24,495 bases of DNA. It comes from an uncultured Prevotella sp. GTDB lineage: Bacteria; Bacteroidota; Bacteroidia; Bacteroidales; Bacteroidaceae. The notes beneath the pieces were generated by a model. It saw only the letters and a program-made list of their open reading frames with translations. It was not told the DNA's origin and did no database searches. Location: NCBI GenBank assembly GCA_946625715.1, contig CAMOTK010000002.1, positions 1-24,495 on the forward strand, read 5' to 3'. Positions 1 to 6,545 of this stretch are shown here, piece by piece; the first letter of the stretch is position 1, and each line of letters begins with the position of its first letter. Position numbers and translations under genes: made by a program.

Positions 1-1074
1 GGCGTGGGCCAGTTCGACGCCCTGACGCTTCGCCGCATGCTGGCTGGCAAGACCGTGCGCGTGCAGCCCTCGGTGGGCCAGCGCAGTCAGAGCATCAGCG
101 GCAGCTCATCGGTGAAGGACATGAAGACCATGTTCCAGTTGGCCTATCTCTACTTCACACAGCCTCGGCGCGACAGTGTGGCCTTTAAGAGCCTCATAGC
201 CCGTACACGCTCGTTCCTCTCCAACCGCAATGCCTCGCCCAGAGTAGACTACAACGACTCTATCAGTGCCATACTCTATGGCCATCATCCCCGACTGAAG
301 CCTACGGAGCAGAAGACGCTCGACCTGGCCAACTACGACCGCATCTACCAAATCTATAAAGAGCGCTTCAGCGATGCTGCCAACTTCAAGACCGTCATCA
401 TAGGCAACTACGACGAGCAGGAACTGCGCCAACTGCTGTGCCAGTATCTGGCCACACTGCCCGCCACCCACAAGCAGGAAAAAGCGGTTGAAGAGCGCTT
501 GCCACGCTTTGCCGACGGCAATTTCGCCAAGAAGTTCCGCAAGAAGATGGCCACGCCGCTGGCCAACGTCAGCATTTTCTACACCGCCGACGTGCCGTTT
601 ACGCCGAAGAACGACCTGACGCTCGACTTCCTGAAGCGCTGTCTCTCCATTGCCTACACCGACTCGGTGCGCGAAGAGAAGGGCGGCACCTATGGCGTGA
701 GCGTGGAGTTCAGTCTCGACCGCGAAGACCATCCCGACGCCATGCTGCGCATCTCCTACAATGCCGATCCCTCGCGCTACGACGAGCTCAATCCCATTGT
801 CTACCAGCAACTTCAGAACATTGCCGACCACGGTCCGGCTGCCACGTCGATGGACAAGGTGAGGAAGTATCTTGCCAAGCAGTACGACCAGGTGGCCATC
901 ACCAACGACTACTGGAGCTACATCGTCTGGCACGAACTTGACGACGAGGCCGACTTCGACCGCGACTACAAGCTCATGGTGGAGCAGGTCAGCGCCGCCG
1001 ACGTGCAGCAAATGGCCCGCAAGATGCTCGCTTCAGGCCGTCGTATCGAGGTGACGATGCTCTCCGAAGAGTAA
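1..1074 (+). CDS. M16 family zinc metallopeptidase-like protein, C-terminal part (5' end outside window)
   Basis: The reading frame is open from the first base, so the gene starts upstream; the GTG at position 4 is not a credible start because the protein begins in mid-domain. The 357 visible residues resemble the C-terminal half of large (about 900 aa) pitrilysin/PqqL-type M16 peptidases: a domain with the FLSNRNASP and LYGHHPRLKP stretches, a second beta-alpha domain starting near FKTVIIGNYDE, then the REEKGGTYGVSV segment that is the conserved R/Y region of the last M16 domain. The HxxEH zinc site lies in the N-terminal half of such proteins and cannot be seen here, so activity cannot be judged. 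Known members are periplasmic or membrane-anchored oligopeptide-degrading enzymes. The stop at 1072-1074 is followed by an AT-rich spacer without a convincing terminator hairpin. Family assignment is fairly firm; the role is inferred. Confidence 0.85.
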   Translation, partial: GVGQFDALTLRRMLAGKTVRVQPSVGQRSQSISGSSSVKDMKTMFQLAYLYFTQPRRDSVAFKSLIARTRSFLSNRNASPRVDYNDSISAILYGHHPRLKPTEQKTLDLANYDRIYQIYKERFSDAANFKTVIIGNYDEQELRQLLCQYLATLPATHKQEKAVEERLPRFADGNFAKKFRKKMATPLANVSIFYTADVPFTPKNDLTLDFLKRCLSIAYTDSVREEKGGTYGVSVEFSLDREDHPDAMLRISYNADPSRYDELNPIVYQQLQNIADHGPAATSMDKVRKYLAKQYDQVAITNDYWSYIVWHELDDEADFDRDYKLMVEQVSAADVQQMARKMLASGRRIEVTMLSEE

Positions 1075-1122
1075 AAATATTATAAAACCGACCATTTGTT
1101 TCTTTGTTTCAAAAGAAATGAC

Positions 1123-1130
1123 TAACTTTG
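1123..1130 (+). promoter_or_regulatory. Predicted promoter -7 element upstream of the aldolase gene
   Basis: TAACTTTG matches the Bacteroidetes -7 consensus TAnnTTTG. Two TTTG copies upstream (1095-1098 and 1103-1106) are candidate -33 elements, but their spacings of 24 and 16 nt are off the usual 19-21, so the -33 assignment is uncertain. Transcription would begin a few bases after 1130, leaving an AT-rich leader of about 40 nt before the ATG at 1178. Confidence 0.6.
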
Positions 1131-1177
1131 CGCTCGGAAAGAACTTTTCAAACTAAATATTTATAACAAATACAATT

Positions 1178-2182
1178 ATGGTAAGTTACAAAGAACTCGG
1201 CCTCGTGAACACTAGAGAAATGTTTGCCCGTGCCATCAATGGCGGTTATGCCATTCCCGCATTCAACTTCAACAACATGGAACAGCTCCAGGCCATCATC
1301 AAGGCTTCGAGCGACCTGAGGAGCCCCGTCATCCTGCAGGTGTCGAAGGGTGCCCGCAACTATGCCAACCAGACGCTGCTGCGCTACATGGCACAGGGTG
1401 CTGTGGAATATGCAAAGGAGCTGGGTTGCGAACATCCTGAGATTGCTCTCCACCTCGACCACGGCGACAGCTTCGAGCTGTGCAAGAGCTGCGTAGACAT
1501 GGGCTTCTCGTCGGTGATGATTGACGCCAGCTCTAAGCCCTACGAAGAGAACATCGAAATCACCAAGAAGGTGGTGGAGTATGCTCACCAGTTCGACGTG
1601 ACCGTTGAGGCTGAGCTCGGTGTGCTCGCAGGCGTTGAGGATGAAGTTCAGGCCGAAGAGTCTCACTACACCAAGCCCGAGGAAGTCATCGACTTCGCTA
1701 CCCGTACAGGTTGCGACTCGCTCGCCATCTCTATCGGTACCAGCCACGGTGCTTACAAGTTCACTCCCGAGCAGTGCACACGCGACCCGAAGACCGGCAG
1801 ACTCGTTCCTCCTCCCTTGGCATTCGACGTGCTCGACGCTGTGATGGAGAAGCTGCCCGGATTCCCCATCGTGCTCCACGGTTCTTCTTCTGTTCCCCAG
1901 GAGTATGTCGACATCATCAACGCCAACGGTGGCAAGCTGCCCGATGCCGTAGGTATTCCCGAAGAGCAACTGCGCAAGGCTGCCAAGAGCGCCGTTTGCA
2001 AGATTAACATCGACTCTGACTCTCGTCTGGCCTTCACCGCTGCTGTGCGCAAGGTGTTCAACGAGAAGCCCGGTGAGTTCGACCCCCGCAAGTACTGCGG
2101 TCCTGCTCGCGACGAAATGGAGAAGATGTACAAGCACAAGATTGTCGACGTGCTTGGCTCTGACAACAAACTGGCCAAGTAA
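1178..2182 (+). CDS. fba: Fructose-bisphosphate aldolase, class II
   Basis: This is a zinc-dependent aldolase that reversibly splits fructose 1,6-bisphosphate into glyceraldehyde 3-phosphate and dihydroxyacetone phosphate in cytoplasmic glycolysis and gluconeogenesis. The 334-residue length fits the class II family. Visible signatures are AIPAFNFNNMEQ near the N-terminus, the zinc-binding HLDHGDS motif near residue 94, the VEAELGVLAG segment with the catalytic-loop glutamate, GTSHGAYKF, the HGSSS phosphate-binding motif and KINIDSDSR, which contacts the substrate phosphate. The ATG at 1178 is the first start after a good -7 element and gives the family's usual MVSYKELGLVN N-terminus. The gene appears monocistronic: promoter just upstream, strong hairpin terminator just downstream. 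It is a housekeeping gene and not evidently linked to the carbohydrate genes around it. Confidence 0.97.
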   Translation: MVSYKELGLVNTREMFARAINGGYAIPAFNFNNMEQLQAIIKASSDLRSPVILQVSKGARNYANQTLLRYMAQGAVEYAKELGCEHPEIALHLDHGDSFELCKSCVDMGFSSVMIDASSKPYEENIEITKKVVEYAHQFDVTVEAELGVLAGVEDEVQAEESHYTKPEEVIDFATRTGCDSLAISIGTSHGAYKFTPEQCTRDPKTGRLVPPPLAFDVLDAVMEKLPGFPIVLHGSSSVPQEYVDIINANGGKLPDAVGIPEEQLRKAAKSAVCKINIDSDSRLAFTAAVRKVFNEKPGEFDPRKYCGPARDEMEKMYKHKIVDVLGSDNKLAK

Positions 2183-2206
2183 GCTGGTGCTTTCAATCCC
2201 CCTATT

Positions 2207-2242
2207 GTGGAGTCTTTCACCTCGAAAGGCTCCACTTTTTTT
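2207..2242 (+). terminator. Rho-independent terminator of the aldolase gene
   Basis: The arms GTGGAGTCTTTC (2207-2218) and GAAAGGCTCCAC (2224-2235) pair over 12 bp with one G-T wobble around a 5-nt loop, followed by a run of seven T (2236-2242). It lies 24 nt after the aldolase stop and separates that gene from the GH2 unit. Confidence 0.93.
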
Positions 2243-2274
2243 ACGTTTTTGCTGCGTAATCAAAATTTTTTTCT

Positions 2275-2282
2275 TAATTTTG
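2275..2282 (+). promoter_or_regulatory. Predicted promoter -7 element upstream of the GH2 gene
   Basis: TAATTTTG fits TAnnTTTG. A T-run ending in TTG at 2249-2251 could act as the -33 element, but the 23-nt spacing is long. Transcription would start around 2286-2290, about 35 nt before the GH2 ATG at 2322. It would also drive the beta-helix gene downstream. Confidence 0.55.
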
Positions 2283-2321
2283 CACCTAACTATCCTACGC
2301 AAACAAAAACCAACTACTAAT

Positions 2322-4379
2322 ATGAAGCAGAAAGCATTGTTTGTCTTGTTGCTGGCTTCCATGATTTTCGGAAGCCTGCCTGCATTTTCCCGTGATGTGA
2401 CAGAGTTGAAAACCGATTGGCACTTCTATCCTGCCTACGACGTCGGCCGACACCCGAAGGCCGAGACCGTCAGCGTGCCCCATACGTGGAACCTCGTCGA
2501 TGTGTTCGACGGCATGAAGTACGAGCGCGGCACCTATCTCTACGAGCGCCTGCTGAAGAAAGACGCTTCGCTGAAGGGCAAGCGCGTGTTCCTCCGTTTC
2601 GATGGCGTGAACTCGTTTGCCGAGATAGCCGTCAACCAGCAGTATGTGGGCCACCATGCCGGCGGCTACACCGCTTTCTGCCTGGAGATTACCGACTTTC
2701 TGAAAGAAGGCGACAACAAGCTCACGGTGGTGGCCAGCAACGCCTACCGCACCGATGTGGCGCCGCTGGCTGGCGACTTCAATATGTACGGCGGCATCAC
2801 GCGCCCCGTCTACCTCATTGTGACGGGCGAAGACTGCATCTCGCCCCTCGACTATGGTTCCAGTGGCGTGTATGTACACCAGAAGAACATCAGTCGGCAG
2901 CAGGCACAGTTCGATGTGGAAACCATGCTCTCGCTCTGCCAAAATGAGCAGGGACTGACCGTGCGCACCTCGATTATCGACGCTGCCGGTCAAGAGGTTG
3001 CCCGCAAGGAGTCGGCAGCCACGGGCAGCAGCGTGGTGCAGTCGTTCACGCTCGAGAATCCCCACCTATGGAATGGCCGTCAGAATCCCTATCGCTATCG
3101 GGTGCGCGTAGAACTGCTCAAGGGCACACAAGTCGTAGACTGCGTCGAGGAGCAGACGGGCTTCCGCTTCTTCTCGTGCGATGCCGACAAGGGCTTCTTC
3201 CTCAACGGTCAGCACCTCGACCTGCACGGCGTGTGCCGCCACGAAGAGGGCTACCAGACGGCCGGACTCTACAACGAGGCCGCCATGCGCGAGGATGCCG
3301 ACCTCATCTACAAACTGGGCTGTACGGGTGTGCGCTTCGTGCACTATCCCCACTCGAAATACGACGTGCAGATGTACGACGAGCGCGGCATCGTGCTCTG
3401 GTACGAACTGAACCTGGCTGGTCCTGGCGGCTACAACTCGCCGGGCTACATGAAGAACCCGCAGTTGGAGTCGAACGTGATGCGCAACCTCACGGAGATG
3501 ATTAAGCAGAACTACAACTCGCCGGCCATCTGCTTCTGGAGCCTGTGCAACGAGCTGTCGTTCAAGTACGACGAGCCCGCCACCTTCCTGCGCCAGCTGA
3601 ACGCCAAAGCCAAGGCCCTCGACCCGCAGCGCCTCACCACCCTGGCCATCTGCTACTCGCAGGATAAGTTCCAGGGCATCACCGACACCTTCGGCTGGAA
3701 CAAGTACTTCGGTTTCTACGAGAACCAGAGTGGGGTGGGCGAGTTCTTCGACCAGGCCAAGATTGAGGCCAACGGCATTCCCATGGGCCTTTGCGAATAC
3801 GGCGCCGCCGGCAGTCCCAACCAGCACGGCTTCGAGAAAATCGTGACCAACAAGATACACTACGAGGAGAACCAAGCCCGTGTGCACGAGGAAAACTGGC
3901 GCGACATGTCGACGCGCGACTATGCCTGGTGCAAGTTCATCTGGCAGTTCAGCGACAACCCCTCGAGCATCCGCTACGAAGGCGACCGCAGGGGCATGAA
4001 CGACAAGGGCATCGTCACCTACGACCGCAAGACGCTCAAGGACGCCTACTTCTTCTATCAGGCCAACTGGAGCACCGAGCCGATGGTCTACATTGCCGCC
4101 CGCCGCTACACCAAGCGCACCGACGCCCTGACCGACGTGAAAATCTATACCAACCAGCCGCAGGCCGTGCTCTACCTGAACGGTAAGAAGGTGGGCAAGG
4201 GCAAGCGCGACGCCATTGGCCGCATCATCTTCAAGGACGTCACCCTGCGCGAGGGCGAGAACGTCATCAGCGTGAAGGCTGGCAAACTCTCCGACGAATG
4301 TCGCTGCACGCTCGATAGCAGTGCCAAGCAGCAGGACGGCAAGCAGCAGGGCGGCCGACTCGACGGAGCAGTGAACTGA
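2322..4379 (+). CDS. Secreted glycoside hydrolase family 2 protein (beta-galactosidase-like)
   Basis: A 685-residue exo-acting GH2 enzyme, probably periplasmic. The frame is open back to 2073, but the ATG at 2322 is chosen because it gives a clean signal peptide (MKQKALFVLLLASMIFGSLPAFS) and follows the aldolase terminator and a promoter element; the longer form would overlap the aldolase gene. Domain order: jelly-roll sugar-binding domain (about 30-185, with VPHTWN and the NMYGGITRPVYL segment), immunoglobulin-like domain (190-285), TIM barrel from about 290 (HGVCRHEEGY near 303), and a small C-terminal beta domain near 606-655. In the barrel, FWSLCNELS places the acid/base at Glu411 and GLCEYGA the nucleophile at Glu492, so it looks catalytically competent. 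The last 20 residues are Gln/Gly-rich and low in complexity. GH2 covers beta-galactosidases, glucuronidases, mannosidases and arabinosidases; the substrate cannot be fixed from sequence. It shares a unit with the beta-helix protein downstream. Confidence 0.92.
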   Translation: MKQKALFVLLLASMIFGSLPAFSRDVTELKTDWHFYPAYDVGRHPKAETVSVPHTWNLVDVFDGMKYERGTYLYERLLKKDASLKGKRVFLRFDGVNSFAEIAVNQQYVGHHAGGYTAFCLEITDFLKEGDNKLTVVASNAYRTDVAPLAGDFNMYGGITRPVYLIVTGEDCISPLDYGSSGVYVHQKNISRQQAQFDVETMLSLCQNEQGLTVRTSIIDAAGQEVARKESAATGSSVVQSFTLENPHLWNGRQNPYRYRVRVELLKGTQVVDCVEEQTGFRFFSCDADKGFFLNGQHLDLHGVCRHEEGYQTAGLYNEAAMREDADLIYKLGCTGVRFVHYPHSKYDVQMYDERGIVLWYELNLAGPGGYNSPGYMKNPQLESNVMRNLTEMIKQNYNSPAICFWSLCNELSFKYDEPATFLRQLNAKAKALDPQRLTTLAICYSQDKFQGITDTFGWNKYFGFYENQSGVGEFFDQAKIEANGIPMGLCEYGAAGSPNQHGFEKIVTNKIHYEENQARVHEENWRDMSTRDYAWCKFIWQFSDNPSSIRYEGDRRGMNDKGIVTYDRKTLKDAYFFYQANWSTEPMVYIAARRYTKRTDALTDVKIYTNQPQAVLYLNGKKVGKGKRDAIGRIIFKDVTLREGENVISVKAGKLSDECRCTLDSSAKQQDGKQQGGRLDGAVN

Positions 4380-4404
4380 GAAGTGAACAATGAGAACTGA
4401 ACAA

Positions 4405-6333
4405 ATGAAAAATATGCAGAAGATTATTATGGCCTTTGCATTGACCCTGAGCGTAGCTGCCAGTGCCAGTGCACAGAAAGTGATTGAAACCACGCCGCAG
4501 ACCTTCCAGAAAGCCTTGAAGGAACTGCGCAGCGCAGTGAAAAACCAGAAGCAGGACGTGGTGCTCCTCATGCACGGCGGCGAGTATGAACTGGCACAGC
4601 CGCTGGTGTTCGACACCAACCTGTCGGGCAAGAACGGCCACACCATCACCCTGCGGGCCGCAAAGGGCGAACAGCCCATCGTGAGCGGTGGCCGCCACGT
4701 CAAGGGCTGGCAGCTCGTGCACGGCAACATCTGGAAAGCACCTTTCGAGAGCAGCGAGAAGTTGCGCTCACTCTTCGTCAACGGCAAGCGCGCCCGCATG
4801 GCCGGTTCGCGCCATCTCATCCAGGGCTTGGGCGCCTACGGCCAAATCGACATCAAGGGCACCGAGCCGTGGGCCTTTGGCGCAGGACAGGCACCCGAGG
4901 GCATCAAGCTGCAGGCCGGCGCCGAGATGAGCACGTTCCGCAATCCGCAGGATGTGGAGCTGGTGCAGAACAACGTGTGGAACGAGAAGATTCTCTGCGT
5001 GGCCGACATGCAGAAGTGGGGCGACACTATCGCCGTGGCCCTGCAGCAGCCCTTCAGCGCCATCCTCACCACACTGAAGTGGGCCGGCAAGACCAACTTC
5101 GACCGCCTCTTCTTCGTGCGCAATGCCTACGAGCTGCTCGACGAGCCCGGCGAGTTCTATTTCGACCGCACCGCGCGTACATTATATTATATTAGCGACG
5201 GCGAAGATATGACCCGTGCCGACGTTATCGCTCCGCAGACCGAAGGCCTGATTCGGATTCTCGGACAGGACAACAACCGTCAGGCAGGCAACCTGCGCTT
5301 CGAAGGCCTCACCTTTGCCTACGACGCCTGGAACCTCATGCCCCTCGAGGGCTCGCGCGGCTTCGGCGGCATACAGAGCCTCGGCCTCGCCCTGAAGTAT
5401 ATACCCGACGGCAACTGGCACCCCACGAAGTATAACTCGTGCGACGTGCCCGACGGCACCATCGAGGTGCGCAACGCCCGCAACGTCAAGTTCGTGCGCA
5501 ACAAGTTCCTCCACCTCTCGTCGGCCGTGGCCATCAACCTCGACAACGACGACTCTGACATGGACGTCACCGCCAACGTCTTCTGCGACCTCCTGGGCAA
5601 CGTGGTCAGCGTGGGCCATCCGCAGCACTATGAGATTGGCGACGGCGAAGGCCGCTTCCCCCGTGGCGTCGAAGGCCTCTGCCACGACATTCGCATCACC
5701 AACAACTACGCCCGCAACGTCTGCCTCGACTTCCGTCAGCTCGAAGCCCTGCTTGGCTTCTTCGTGAAGAACGTCAGCTACGACCACAACGACATTGCCG
5801 GCACACCCTATGGCGTCGTGGCCTTGGGATGGTGGTGGGGCAATGCCAATATCCCTGAGTCGACGGTGGCCGCTGGCAACTCCGTCAGCTACAACTACCT
5901 GGGCCACTCCCACCAGGTGCTCACCGACGGTGGCATCATCTACATGCTGGGCCGCCAGCCCGGCTCCGTCTGCGAAGGCAACTACCTCTACGACGGTCCG
6001 CGCTGCATCTATCCCGACGACGGTTCCAGCGGCTGGACCATTCGCAAGAACTTCATCAACAGCGTGCGCCAGATGTGGCTCCACATCGACTCCGACCGCG
6101 ACTACGACATCACCATCGAGGACAACTACGTGAAGGACAACTACCTGAAGAACAGCGGCAAGGGTGTCGAGGTGGTGCGCACCCACAAGTATCGCAACAT
6201 CCCCTTCGACGATGCTGCCCTCGCCATTCAGCAGGCAGCCGGCATAGAGCCTGCCTATCGCGACATTATCCCCGCACAGGAGCCAGAGCCCATGAAGCTC
6301 TACATTGAAATGGCCGTCAAGAAAATACAATAA
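4405..6333 (+). CDS. Secreted right-handed beta-helix protein, probable carbohydrate-active enzyme (GH141-like)
   Basis: A secreted protein of about 642 residues. Three in-frame ATGs lie at 4390, 4405 and 4414; 4405 is preferred because it gives a compact signal peptide (MKNMQKIIMAFALTLSVAAS, cleavage after SASA), but 4390 is possible. After secretion comes a beta-helix entry region (LMHGGEYELAQPL, ITLRAAKGEQPIVSGG), then LRSLFVNGKRARMAGSRH, a hallmark of the pectate-lyase-fold proteins related to GH141, an inserted beta domain (about 170-290, ending FYFDRTARTLYYISDG), and parallel beta-helix coils to about residue 600 with many Asn/Asp turns (NNYARN, YNYLGHSHQVLTDGGIIYM, IYPDDGSSGW). GH141 members include an alpha-L-fucosidase acting on rhamnogalacturonan II and a xylanase, so activity cannot be fixed here. 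The start lies 25 nt after the GH2 stop, so the two are almost certainly co-transcribed. The fold is firm, the family moderate, the substrate unknown. Confidence 0.85.
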   Translation: MKNMQKIIMAFALTLSVAASASAQKVIETTPQTFQKALKELRSAVKNQKQDVVLLMHGGEYELAQPLVFDTNLSGKNGHTITLRAAKGEQPIVSGGRHVKGWQLVHGNIWKAPFESSEKLRSLFVNGKRARMAGSRHLIQGLGAYGQIDIKGTEPWAFGAGQAPEGIKLQAGAEMSTFRNPQDVELVQNNVWNEKILCVADMQKWGDTIAVALQQPFSAILTTLKWAGKTNFDRLFFVRNAYELLDEPGEFYFDRTARTLYYISDGEDMTRADVIAPQTEGLIRILGQDNNRQAGNLRFEGLTFAYDAWNLMPLEGSRGFGGIQSLGLALKYIPDGNWHPTKYNSCDVPDGTIEVRNARNVKFVRNKFLHLSSAVAINLDNDDSDMDVTANVFCDLLGNVVSVGHPQHYEIGDGEGRFPRGVEGLCHDIRITNNYARNVCLDFRQLEALLGFFVKNVSYDHNDIAGTPYGVVALGWWWGNANIPESTVAAGNSVSYNYLGHSHQVLTDGGIIYMLGRQPGSVCEGNYLYDGPRCIYPDDGSSGWTIRKNFINSVRQMWLHIDSDRDYDITIEDNYVKDNYLKNSGKGVEVVRTHKYRNIPFDDAALAIQQAAGIEPAYRDIIPAQEPEPMKLYIEMAVKKIQ

Positions 6334-6367
6334 CCCCTCGCCAGGGCTTTGTAAACAGGCTTCCGCT

Positions 6368-6455
6368 GTATTAACAATAACGATCCAGTGAATTAACATT
6401 GTTAAAACGCCGTATTAACATTGTTAAAACGCTGAATTAACACTGTTAAAACGCC
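6368..6455. repeat. Tandem array of 22-bp units with palindromic cores (three good copies, one degenerate)
   Basis: Three consecutive 22-bp units occupy 6390-6411, 6412-6433 and 6434-6455. They differ only at the second, tenth and last positions. Each holds the 13-bp palindrome TTAACAYTGTTAA followed by AACGC. A degenerate copy (6368-6389, starting GTATTAACA) sits in the same register, and the first four bases of a fifth (GTAT) follow. The array lies in the convergent spacer after the beta-helix gene. With loops of one to three bases and AT-rich stems it is a poor RNA hairpin, so a DNA-binding role is more plausible than termination. No function is known to me. Confidence 0.85.
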
Positions 6456-6469
6456 GTATCGTTTTTGGC

Positions 6470-6521
6470 AAAAAAAATCCGCCATCCACGCGCTGTCGTT
6501 GCAGCAGATGTGGATGGCGGA
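6470..6521 (-). terminator. Strong hairpin terminator of the Oar-like receptor gene (possibly bidirectional)
   Basis: TCCGCCATCCAC (6478-6489) and GTGGATGGCGGA (6510-6521) pair perfectly over 12 bp. The loop contains a further GCTG/CAGC pair. Read on the minus strand the hairpin is followed by eight T (complement of 6470-6477), a classical terminator 24 nt after the receptor stop. Read on the plus strand it is followed by AACTTTTG, so it may also stop transcripts from the beta-helix gene, less efficiently. Confidence 0.9.
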
Positions 6522-6545
6522 AACTTTTGTTATGACCGCGGCCGC

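Noticed and set aside
4..6. GTG at position 4 as the start of the M16 gene
   Set aside because: The frame is open to the window edge and the protein begins inside an M16 domain, so the gene is truncated by the window, not by biology.
2073..2321. N-terminal extension of the GH2 gene back into the aldolase gene
   Set aside because: It would overlap the aldolase coding region and cross a strong terminator; the ATG at 2322 begins a clean signal peptide.
1148..2362. 404-codon minus-strand frame over the aldolase gene
   Set aside because: Opposite fba and across its terminator and promoter; no recognisable protein.
3066..4820. 584-codon open frame on the minus strand across the GH2 and beta-helix genes
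   Set aside because: It spans two real genes and their junction and has no family similarity; an artefact of strong codon bias.
5170..5200. AT-rich island (with a rare TTA codon) inside the beta-helix gene, containing TA-rich promoter-like text
   Set aside because: The codons simply encode Thr-Leu-Tyr-Tyr-Ile-Ser in a conserved-looking strand; no TTTG at the right spacing and no gene starts nearby. A similar Tyr-Tyr-Ile stretch occurs in the DUF4831 gene.
6368..6455. CRISPR array
   Set aside because: The units are contiguous with no unique spacers, the repeat is only 22 bp, and no cas gene is nearby.
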